DNA of 64,000 bases from Brevibacterium spongiae. Its GTDB lineage: Bacteria > Actinomycetota > Actinomycetes > Actinomycetales > Brevibacteriaceae. Location of the stretch: contig NZ_CP093443.1 in the NCBI RefSeq assembly GCF_026168515.1, positions 3,596,001 through 3,660,000 on the forward strand, written 5' to 3'. Shown here piece by piece: positions 8,169-15,986 of this stretch. The notes under the pieces were generated by a model. That model had not been told where the DNA came from, made no database searches, and worked only from the letters and a program-made list of their open reading frames with translations. The number at the start of each line of letters is the position of its first letter. Within the stretch, counting starts at the first letter, position 1. Both the position numbers and the translations under genes were made by a program.

Positions 8169-8257
8169 CGGAGCCGGTGGGATTTGAACCCACGGTCCCC
8201 CTATTGGAGGACTTCACCTTAGCAGGGTGACGCTTTCGGCCGCTCAGCCACGACTCC
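8169..8257 (-). tRNA. tRNA-Ser (anticodon GCU)
   Basis: An 89-base class II tRNA. The acceptor arms GGAGTCG and CGGCTCC pair with one G-U, the anticodon loop reads CTGCTAA (GCT in DNA), the variable arm is long and the T loop is GGTTCAAATCC. The discriminator base is G and CCA is not encoded. It reads AGC/AGU serine codons. Confidence 0.95.
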
Positions 8258-8635
8258 TTCTTATGCAGCGCCCCGGCCGTCCCATGGAAAACATGTCGAC
8301 AGACCTGCCAGCACTACGGGTAACAGCCTAAGGGAAAGGAGCCGCCCAGAGCAAAGCGCAGACGATGAGAGTGGGCTTCGTCATAGAATCGACGACCCGC
8401 GATCTCCGTAAATTCGGGCCGAACGTCCCGTTTCCCACGCTCCCCCACACCGGAATTCCAGCATTCATCAATGTCCGGGCGTAAAATCAGCGTGATGTGC
8501 TTTGCGGTCTGCTCTCCTCTCCTTGCGGGAACACCGGTCGGGACTGCCTGCGTCGGACGACGCTCCCGATGCCGACGGATGAGAACGACGAGCGGGCCGT
8601 ACTGCACGAGAAGAGAGTTTTGAGGAGTAGACAAC
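8258..8635. other. intergenic region, no gene seen
   Basis: This 378-base stretch lies between the divergent tRNA-Ser and the LCP gene and must hold both promoters. A TAAAAT word near 8481 is a possible -10 element for the plus-strand gene. I see no reading frame with a convincing start or recognisable product. Confidence 0.4.
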
Positions 8636-11038
8636 TTGCCAGAGTTTCCCCCTGACAAGCACGGACCGAACGGGAACGACCCCGATTCTCCCGCCGCAGG
8701 TCGTCGGCTCCGCGCCTCCTCTCGTCCCCGTTTCCGCGGCGACACGGCCGCCAGCGACAATGGCGATTCACCACCGTCGCACTCCCGCCAATCCCCCACC
8801 GGCGCATTCGAACCGCGCAGCTCCCGGTCTGATTCCGACCGGCCCCGTCGTTCCCAGTCCGACTCCCGAGGACGATCTTCCCGTGCAGACGTCGGCGACG
8901 ACGCCTACACCAGTGCCCGTCCCGCACAGCCGAAATCCTCCGCAGCCCCGACCCCGCGTCCGGTCGCCCCGCGGACCCGACGCGAGGCTCGCATGCTGCG
9001 TGCCGCAGCCGCCAGCGGAGCTTCCGCAGCCGGCGTTGCCGCCGCCGCAGGATCGAACACTCCTGATGACCCGCACTCCGACACGCCGGGTTCAGCCGAT
9101 CGCAGGTCAGCCCGCCGAGCCGACCACGATGCCCCGCGCACGTTCGCACGGCAGGACAGGACCGCCTCGGCGAGCGACGACGGCGAAGCCGGCGACTCAC
9201 CCACCAGCCGCCGCGAAGCACGCGAACGACTCGCCGCCGAAGGCCGTGAGCGCGGCCGCGGTCGCGGTTCTCGCGACCGCACGGCGGCAGCCGACCGCAA
9301 GCAGACCGGCGCTCGTGCGGCTGCCGGCGCAGGCGGATCCACGGGTGGCCGCGATACCGAGGCGGCTCGAAACAGCGACTCGGCGGGCCACGGGCCCGCA
9401 CGGGCGCGCCGGCATTCCTCCCGCCTCGGCGAGACCTTCCCCAGCCTTGTCGGCTGGACCTCGCTGAGCACACTGCTTCCCGGCATCGGGCTGCTGCGCA
9501 CTCGCTTCCGGCCCGCCGGTCTCTTGGTGTTCGGGCTCTTCGTCCTCACGCTGATCGTCGGACTCATCTATCTGCTGGTCAAGGGACCGGTTCGAGCGGT
9601 CGCGACCGTGATTGCCAGCCCGACGACGCTGAACTTCCTCGCCATCGCTGCGGTGCTCGTGGCGGTGATCTGGATCCTCGTGATGGTCGTGTCCCACCTC
9701 GGGCTGCGGCGCGGGCACCGATATCGGCCCTGGCAGAACAAGCTTGCCGGCGTCCTCGTCGTCTCCCTGGCACTGATCATCGGCATTCCGCTGGGCGTCG
9801 GCTCGGTGTTCGCCCGCGTGCAGTCATCAACGGTGGCCAGCCTCTTCGGCGACAGCACCGGCAAGGCCCACAGCGCTGAGGAACTCTGGGCGGACAAGCC
9901 CTATATCAACGTATTCCTCATGGGCCGCGACAACGGCGACGACCGTGAGGGCACCCGCCCCGATACGATGCTCGTGGCCTCGATCGACACGAAGACCGGC
10001 AACGCCGCGCTCATCTCCGTGCCCCGCAACCTCGCGTTCCCGATCTTCCCCGAAGGCAGCGAACTCGAGAAGCAGTGGCCCGACGGTTTCCGTCCCTCCG
10101 GCAACTCCTCGGAGGACCTCATCAACGCCGTCTGGCAGTGGGGCGAGCAGAACCCGGACCAGATCGGCAATGCGCACGGCCTCGAACCGGGAATGTGGAC
10201 GACGATGCAGGCCGTCGAGGGCTCCCTGGGACTCAAACTCGACTACTGGGCAGCGGTCGATATGGCCGGATTCGAAGACGTCGTCGATGCCATCGGCGGA
10301 GTCAAGATCGACGTCGAACGCCCCATCCCGATGGGCGGCGGAAAATCGATGTCCGGCGTGAAGAACGAAGTCTACGGCTGGGTCGACCCCGGTCCGCAGA
10401 CGCTCAAGGGCAAGGACGCACTGTGGTATGTCCGCTCCCGTGAGGGCAGCGACAACTACGACCGCATGTGTCGTCAGCAGCGGATGCTCAAGACGACACT
10501 CGAACAGGTCGACCCGCAGGAGATCGCCTCGGCCTATCCGAAGCTCGCGAACTCCGCAACCCGGAACATCGCCACCTCGATTCCACAGAACGAGATCCCT
10601 GCGTTCATCGAACTCGCCCTCATGATGCAGAAGGGCGACGTCACCTCGGTGCAGATCAACAACGACGTCACCCCGACCTACGACCCCGACTTCGACGTCC
10701 TCCACAAGTGGATCCTCGGCGAGGTCAAGGGCGCGTCGGACGGTGAGGAGACGCCGAAGCCGACCAACGACGGCAGCGAATCCCAGGACTCGGGATCGGG
10801 CTCGGAATCGGGCGACGAATCCGCCGCGGCGAACGAGCCGGCAGACTCCGCCGACTCCGGTGAGCAGAGCACCGACGAGGCCGGCTCCGCAGAGGGCGGC
10901 TCAGAGGAAGGCGCTGAGGCCACCGCGACACCGGGCGAACCCAACGCCGAAGGCAAGTGCTACCCGAAGGGGTTCAAGCCCGGAGACGACTTCCCCGGCT
11001 ACCCCGGCCCCGACGCCGGAACCGACGAACAGGGGTGA
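8636..11038 (+). CDS. LytR-CpsA-Psr (LCP) family cell-wall glycopolymer ligase
   Basis: An 800-residue membrane protein. The family transfers glycopolymers from a lipid carrier to peptidoglycan outside the cell. Residues 1-260 are a low-complexity Arg/Ser/Ala/Asp stretch, presumably cytoplasmic; three or four membrane segments fall at about 275-393. The LCP domain runs from about 420 (INVFLMGRDN, then RPDTMLV and the SVPRNL loop) to about 660, and a Ser/Glu/Gly-rich tail follows. I chose the TTG at 8636, eight bases after TGAGGAG. Its stop overlaps the GTG of the next gene. The long N-terminus and multiple membrane segments differ from simple one-pass LCP proteins. Confidence 0.88.
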   Translation: MPEFPPDKHGPNGNDPDSPAAGRRLRASSRPRFRGDTAASDNGDSPPSHSRQSPTGAFEPRSSRSDSDRPRRSQSDSRGRSSRADVGDDAYTSARPAQPKSSAAPTPRPVAPRTRREARMLRAAAASGASAAGVAAAAGSNTPDDPHSDTPGSADRRSARRADHDAPRTFARQDRTASASDDGEAGDSPTSRREARERLAAEGRERGRGRGSRDRTAAADRKQTGARAAAGAGGSTGGRDTEAARNSDSAGHGPARARRHSSRLGETFPSLVGWTSLSTLLPGIGLLRTRFRPAGLLVFGLFVLTLIVGLIYLLVKGPVRAVATVIASPTTLNFLAIAAVLVAVIWILVMVVSHLGLRRGHRYRPWQNKLAGVLVVSLALIIGIPLGVGSVFARVQSSTVASLFGDSTGKAHSAEELWADKPYINVFLMGRDNGDDREGTRPDTMLVASIDTKTGNAALISVPRNLAFPIFPEGSELEKQWPDGFRPSGNSSEDLINAVWQWGEQNPDQIGNAHGLEPGMWTTMQAVEGSLGLKLDYWAAVDMAGFEDVVDAIGGVKIDVERPIPMGGGKSMSGVKNEVYGWVDPGPQTLKGKDALWYVRSREGSDNYDRMCRQQRMLKTTLEQVDPQEIASAYPKLANSATRNIATSIPQNEIPAFIELALMMQKGDVTSVQINNDVTPTYDPDFDVLHKWILGEVKGASDGEETPKPTNDGSESQDSGSGSESGDESAAANEPADSADSGEQSTDEAGSAEGGSEEGAEATATPGEPNAEGKCYPKGFKPGDDFPGYPGPDAGTDEQG

Positions 11039-13284
11039 ACGAGCCCGAGAGGACACATGCTCCCGCGGTCGCGATCATCGGCGTCGGACCGCGCGGTCTC
11101 ACCATCCTCGAACGGCTCGTGGCCCTGGCCGCGAAGCGCTTCGCCGGCTCGTCGGCTGAGCCCGGCACAACCGAGCCCGACGGCACAGCCGAGCCCGCGC
11201 TGACCATCCACCTCATCGACCCGTACCCCATGGGTGCGGGCATCGTGTGGCGGACCGATCAGCCCGAGTCTCTGCTGATGAACACCACGATCGCCGAACA
11301 GACCGTGTTCCCCGACGCCAGCTGCACCTTCCTCGGCCCCGACGAGGAACCGCCCGGCCCCTCCATGGCCGAGTGGTACGTCGCCGGCGGCGGCACCGAA
11401 CCGCTTGACTCGACGTTCCCCAGCCGCGCCCTCTACGGCCGCTACCTCCGCGACGCCTACACTCGCATCCGCAGCAATGCACCGGCCTGCGTCGAGATCG
11501 TCGAACACCCGACGAAGGCCGAATCCGTCATCGACCTGCCCACGTTGGATGAATCCGACGTTGACACCCCCGTCCCGGAACAGCTCGTGCGCTGCCAGAA
11601 CGGCACGACGATCATCGCCACCGCCGTGGTGCTCGCCGTCGGCCACATCCCCAGCGCTCAGCCCGAGGAACGCGCCCGGCTGGCGGCGTTCGCCGAACTC
11701 AGCAACGGGCTGTACCTGCCGCAGGGGCTGCCGGCAGAGACCCCCGTCGCCGAGGTGGCCCCCGGCGACCGTGTCATCGTCCGCGGTATGGGGCTCAACT
11801 ACTTCGACCTGCAGACGCTGTTCACCCACGAACGCGGGGGTGAGTACCTCCCGCAGCAGAACGGCGAACTGCGCTACCGACCCAGCGGCCGTGAGCCTCT
11901 GCTCGCCCTGGGCTCGCGACGAGGCATTCCGTACCGCAGCAAGCCCATCTGCCGCGACCATCCCCGCAGGGACTGGCCGCTGCGGTACTTCACCAGGGAG
12001 AACGTCGCTCTGCTGGCCGGTCTCGACAGTCTCGAGGGTGACGGCTTCGCCGAGGCCAGGTTCAACGATCAGCTGTGGCCGCTCATCCTCGCCGATCTGC
12101 GTCTGGCGTACTATCACACGCTGTCCCAGGTCCGCCCCGACGCGTTCGCCGGTGACCCCGGTCAGCTGCGTGAGGCCATCGCCGAGGCGGTCTCCCGCCA
12201 CCTGACCCGACGCACCTGGCAGGAGACCCACCCACAGGCAGCCGGCCGGGCAACCACCCAATCGACGAGCACGTCCCGGACCGTGCCGAGTCCGCGGACC
12301 GCCGCGAGCGCGACAGCCACCGACGATGCCGCCCGGCAGGGGCGCGTCACTCGTGAGGCCTTCGCGTGGTCCGAGATCGAAGAGGCGCTCGTCCCCGATC
12401 CGACCGACCGCATGTCGCTGCATTCGCTGCTCAACCCGCTCGAGGGCGAACTCTTCGTCAGTCGCGAACCCGGTGAACCCGGGTCACTGCACGAATGGAT
12501 GCTCGACTTCCTGCACACCGATCTGCACAGCTCCCTGGCCGGCCCGACGGGCCACCCGGAGAAGGCTCTGTTCCCCGTGCTGTGGCAGTCTCGGCTGCTG
12601 CTCAAGGAGCTCATCGTCGCAGGCCACATCGACCGGGTGAGCATCGATATGGAGATCCTCGGCTGGTTCGAGGGCTTCGTCTCCGGAATCTGCGACGGGC
12701 CTCCCCCGCAACGCATCGCCGAACTCCTCGCCCTCGCCGAGGCGGGCATCGTGACATTCATCGGCCCGGACATGCGCATCGAGGAGAACACGACTGCTCT
12801 CGCAGACGAAGCCTCAGATGTGACTGGCTCGACGGTTGCTTCCTCGGATGCGACTGCCTCGACCGCCGCTTCGACCGCTGTCGCTCGGTCGCCGCGTCCC
12901 CACCCGGAGATCTTCAAGGTCACTTCGGCGCAGGCAGCCGGTGAGATCACCGGAGGCGTCGTCATCGACGCTGCCTCCCCAACAAACTCAGTGGCCCGTG
13001 CCGCCGATGTGCTGCTGTACGGGATGCTCGAGCGCGGTCAGCTCACCGCTGCCCGCCTGACCTTGGATGATGGACGCGAGAAGTTCCTCAACGGACTCGC
13101 TCTCACCCCTCGCCCATACCGGACCATCGACGTCGAAGGGCAGGCGCATCCCCGTCGCTTCGCGCTGTCCATCCAGCTGTCCTCGAAACAGTGGGGTCTG
13201 GCGATCGCAGCGAACCCGGGGGTCAACGCCGCCACGCTCAACGACTCTCACGCCGCCGCCGAAGCGATCCTCGACCTCCTCTGA
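11035..13284 (+). CDS. FAD/NAD(P)-binding domain protein
   Basis: A 749-residue flavoprotein-like protein of the FAD-NAD(P)-binding (NAD_binding_9) family. It opens with VAIIGVGPRGLTILERL, a GxGPxG dinucleotide-binding motif. Later segments include IDPYPMGAGIVWRTDQ and VVLAVGH, the second strand motif of such folds, and VIVRGMGLNYFDL. A Thr/Ala/Ser-rich insertion sits at about 410-435 and another near 595-625. The GTG at 11035 overlaps the LCP stop codon, so coupling is likely, though no functional link to wall assembly is known to me. The reaction is unknown. Confidence 0.75.
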   Translation: MNEPERTHAPAVAIIGVGPRGLTILERLVALAAKRFAGSSAEPGTTEPDGTAEPALTIHLIDPYPMGAGIVWRTDQPESLLMNTTIAEQTVFPDASCTFLGPDEEPPGPSMAEWYVAGGGTEPLDSTFPSRALYGRYLRDAYTRIRSNAPACVEIVEHPTKAESVIDLPTLDESDVDTPVPEQLVRCQNGTTIIATAVVLAVGHIPSAQPEERARLAAFAELSNGLYLPQGLPAETPVAEVAPGDRVIVRGMGLNYFDLQTLFTHERGGEYLPQQNGELRYRPSGREPLLALGSRRGIPYRSKPICRDHPRRDWPLRYFTRENVALLAGLDSLEGDGFAEARFNDQLWPLILADLRLAYYHTLSQVRPDAFAGDPGQLREAIAEAVSRHLTRRTWQETHPQAAGRATTQSTSTSRTVPSPRTAASATATDDAARQGRVTREAFAWSEIEEALVPDPTDRMSLHSLLNPLEGELFVSREPGEPGSLHEWMLDFLHTDLHSSLAGPTGHPEKALFPVLWQSRLLLKELIVAGHIDRVSIDMEILGWFEGFVSGICDGPPPQRIAELLALAEAGIVTFIGPDMRIEENTTALADEASDVTGSTVASSDATASTAASTAVARSPRPHPEIFKVTSAQAAGEITGGVVIDAASPTNSVARAADVLLYGMLERGQLTAARLTLDDGREKFLNGLALTPRPYRTIDVEGQAHPRRFALSIQLSSKQWGLAIAANPGVNAATLNDSHAAAEAILDLL

Positions 13285-13595
13285 GGCAAAGACTATCGCT
13301 GCGGCGGCTATCGCGGCACCGTCGACTCCGCTTTCTGAGCGCGACACCTCTTTCTGCGCCCGCCGAGGCCGCCCTGAGGGCTCGGGAGCGAGAAGGGCCT
13401 ACGTTCTTCCGAACGGCTCACCGAAGAACGTGATCCCTTCAGAAGAACCTAGGCCGAAACAGCTTCGGTGACCGCCAGCCCCGACCTCGGAGCGCGCGGC
13501 CGCCACCACAGCCTCGGCGCCGGGCGCCGGCCGCCGGGCGTCAGCTCCGCCAGCCACGACCGGCGCCGCCAACCGCCAGCGCCGCCGGCCGGCCC
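13285..13595. other. intergenic region between convergent genes with hairpin set
   Basis: This 311-base gap lies between the plus-strand FAD protein and the minus-strand YhgE gene. No gene is visible. It contains a structured repeat set at 13392-13455 that probably acts in termination, and the right third is extremely GC-rich. Confidence 0.55.
13392..13455. repeat. three-arm inverted repeat with two mutually exclusive hairpins
   Basis: The arm GGCCTACGTTCTTC (13396-13409) can pair with GAAGAACGT at 13423-13431 (9/9, extended by GAAGGG/CCCTTC) or with GAAGAACCTAGGCC at 13442-13455 (13/14). Only one pairing can form at a time. It lies between convergent genes. Confidence 0.75.
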
Positions 13596-15986
13596 TCACG
13601 CCATGGCGAGGGCCTCTTCGGGCTTCGTGGTCCGTGCCCGGACGATCGCGAGCAGCGACATCACGATGCCGATGACCGCCCAGGCCAACAGTCCGCCGTA
13701 GGCCGCGGCCTGTCCCGAGGTGCCCGCGGCGATTGCGGCGAAGCCGTTCATCGACGGGGTCAGCGGCAGGATCGGGGCCACGAAGTCGAAGAACTGCGGC
13801 ACCGCGCCGATCGTCCGCCCGGCCACGGCGAGGACCACGGCGATCACCGACAGGAACCTGCCCACACCGCCGAACCACGCCACGAGCGCGAAGTTGAGGA
13901 TCATGAACACGATCGCTGAGACGAAGGTGAGCACCGCGATGTCGAAGCCCTGGATCGCGTCGATGTCCATGACGGTCACCGCGAGGATCGAGAGCACGAG
14001 CGCCTGCAGCACACCGACGATGAGGCCGGGCAGCAGGCCACGCGCCCAGACGGCGAACGAGGACTTCGTCGACAGCAGGGTCGAGGCCGGGATCGGTTTG
14101 AGCACCGTGTAGGTGACGAGCGCACCGATCCACAGTGCAAGCATGATGAGCAGCGCGATCGTCGACCCGGCCAGAATGTTCGTCAGGCCGTCCGTGTTCG
14201 GAGCCTCGATGTTCGCCGAGGCGACCTTCGACAGCCGGTCACGTTCCGGAGACGTGTAGGTCGGCACTTCGTCCGCTCCGTCCTTGACTCCGTCAGCGAA
14301 CTTGCTCACGCCCTTCGCGTACTTCCCGGTGCCTTCGTCGAGCTCGTCGAGCCCGGCTGCCAGGTCACCGGTGCCGGTCGCGGCTTCGGAGACGCCGTCG
14401 GTGTATTTGCCGACGCCGGTGCTGTACTTGTCGAGTCCGTCGCTGAGCTGACCGGCACCATCGGAGAGCTCCGACGAACCGTCCGCGAGCTGCCCGACTC
14501 CCTTGGACAGGGCAGGCATCCCATCGGCGAGCTGCTGATTGCCGTCGGCGACGCCGGCGGCTCCGTCCCTCAGCCCCTGCGAGGCCTTGAGCAGCTTCGG
14601 AGCGTTCTTCGAGATGTCCTCCATGCCCTTCGTCAGCTTCCCGAGGCCGTCCTCGAGTCCCGTGACGAACTTCGACATCCCGTCGCTGAGCTCCGAGGCG
14701 CCGTCGGCGAGGTCATCGGACCCGCCGAGCAGCGAGGAGCCGTTCTGCTCCTGTTCGAGCCCGTCGACGGCCTTGTTGAGTCCGCCCGAGGTGCCGTTGA
14801 GCAACCCTTGAGCATAGGCCTGCTCGATGCCCTGGCAGACCTGGTCGGGGGTACCGGTCGGGCACATCTCGGCCCGCGCCTGGTCTGCCTCGTCGGAACT
14901 CATCATGCCCGCCTCGACCAGCGCGTCGAGGTCGGGCTTCGACGCGGCGAGCTGGTCGGCACCGTCAGCGCCCTTCTTCAGCCCATCCCGGTACTGGTGC
15001 AGTCCGTCGGAGAGACCGGTGGCACCCGTGGACACGCCCTGCGCGCCCTTGTCGAGTTTCTTGCCGCCGTCGATGAGGTCGTCGAGTCCGCCCTCGCCGG
15101 AGTCGCCTGAGCCGGAGAAGCCCTTGATCATCTCGTCGATGGACTTCGTGTATTCGTCGACGCCGTCGGAGAGCTTCCCGGAACCGTCGGCGAGCTTCTG
15201 CGTGCTCTCGGGCAGCTTCGAGGTCTGCTTGTCCATCTTGTTCAGGCCCCCGGACATCTCCGAGGCGCCCTTCGACAGTTCGCCGGCGCCGTCGGCGAGG
15301 TCGGAGGCACCGGTCTTCAGCTCGCCTCCGGACTTGCCCAGCTCATCCATGCCCTTGGACAGTTCGCCGGCACCGCTCGCGGACTTGTCGGTGCCCTCCT
15401 TGAGACCCTTCGCCCCCTTGTCGAGATCCCCGGCGGCGTCGCCGAGGTCCTTCATCTGGTCGCCCATCTTGTTGAAGCCGACGTAGATGTTGTCGAGGTA
15501 GGTCTCGGTCATCTTCGTATTGAAGGTCGTGCGGGCCACCTCGGCGACGGACCGTGAGATCTGCGTGTCCGTGGCCGGTGCCGTGCCCGAGACGTCGACG
15601 TCGAGCTGCGTCTGGGTGGCCGACTTCGCGTCATCGACCGAGGTCACAGCGCGGGAGAAGCCTTCGGGGATCGTGAGCTTCGCGGCGTAGGTGCCGTCGG
15701 AGAGCCCCTGCTTCGCGTCTTCCTCGTCGGTGATGACCCAGTGGATGTTGTTGTCCTCTTCACCCACGAGTCCGCTGGTCAGCTGCCGACCGATCGGCAC
15801 GGTCTTGCCGTCGACCTTCGCCCCGTCGTCATTGTTGACCACGGCGGCTTCGATGGTGTCGAGCCGGTCCCCACTCTTCCAGGTGGCGAGGATGAATCCG
15901 GCCGCCACGATGATCGGGATGAGGACGAGGCCGAGGAGGGAGAGCCAGTTCACCGGCCGCTTCGAGTTCGCACGTTCGAGTCTCAC
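13596..15986 (-). CDS. YhgE/Pip-family membrane protein
   Basis: A 796-residue member of the YhgE/Pip (phage infection protein) family, related to ABC-2-type permeases. One membrane segment near residues 15-35 (WLSLLGLVLIPIIVAAGFIL) precedes a ~550-residue extracellular region built of heptad-like units such as ELSDGAG, ELSKGAS and GLDKYSTG. About six membrane segments close the C-terminus. It starts with GTG, overlapping the stop of the MmpL gene (GTGA). Such proteins usually work with a cassette ATPase; none is encoded separately here. The partner MmpL protein carries an ABC-like tail instead. A role in export of lipids or a polymer is inference. Confidence 0.87.
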   Translation of the reverse strand: MRLERANSKRPVNWLSLLGLVLIPIIVAAGFILATWKSGDRLDTIEAAVVNNDDGAKVDGKTVPIGRQLTSGLVGEEDNNIHWVITDEEDAKQGLSDGTYAAKLTIPEGFSRAVTSVDDAKSATQTQLDVDVSGTAPATDTQISRSVAEVARTTFNTKMTETYLDNIYVGFNKMGDQMKDLGDAAGDLDKGAKGLKEGTDKSASGAGELSKGMDELGKSGGELKTGASDLADGAGELSKGASEMSGGLNKMDKQTSKLPESTQKLADGSGKLSDGVDEYTKSIDEMIKGFSGSGDSGEGGLDDLIDGGKKLDKGAQGVSTGATGLSDGLHQYRDGLKKGADGADQLAASKPDLDALVEAGMMSSDEADQARAEMCPTGTPDQVCQGIEQAYAQGLLNGTSGGLNKAVDGLEQEQNGSSLLGGSDDLADGASELSDGMSKFVTGLEDGLGKLTKGMEDISKNAPKLLKASQGLRDGAAGVADGNQQLADGMPALSKGVGQLADGSSELSDGAGQLSDGLDKYSTGVGKYTDGVSEAATGTGDLAAGLDELDEGTGKYAKGVSKFADGVKDGADEVPTYTSPERDRLSKVASANIEAPNTDGLTNILAGSTIALLIMLALWIGALVTYTVLKPIPASTLLSTKSSFAVWARGLLPGLIVGVLQALVLSILAVTVMDIDAIQGFDIAVLTFVSAIVFMILNFALVAWFGGVGRFLSVIAVVLAVAGRTIGAVPQFFDFVAPILPLTPSMNGFAAIAAGTSGQAAAYGGLLAWAVIGIVMSLLAIVRARTTKPEEALAMA

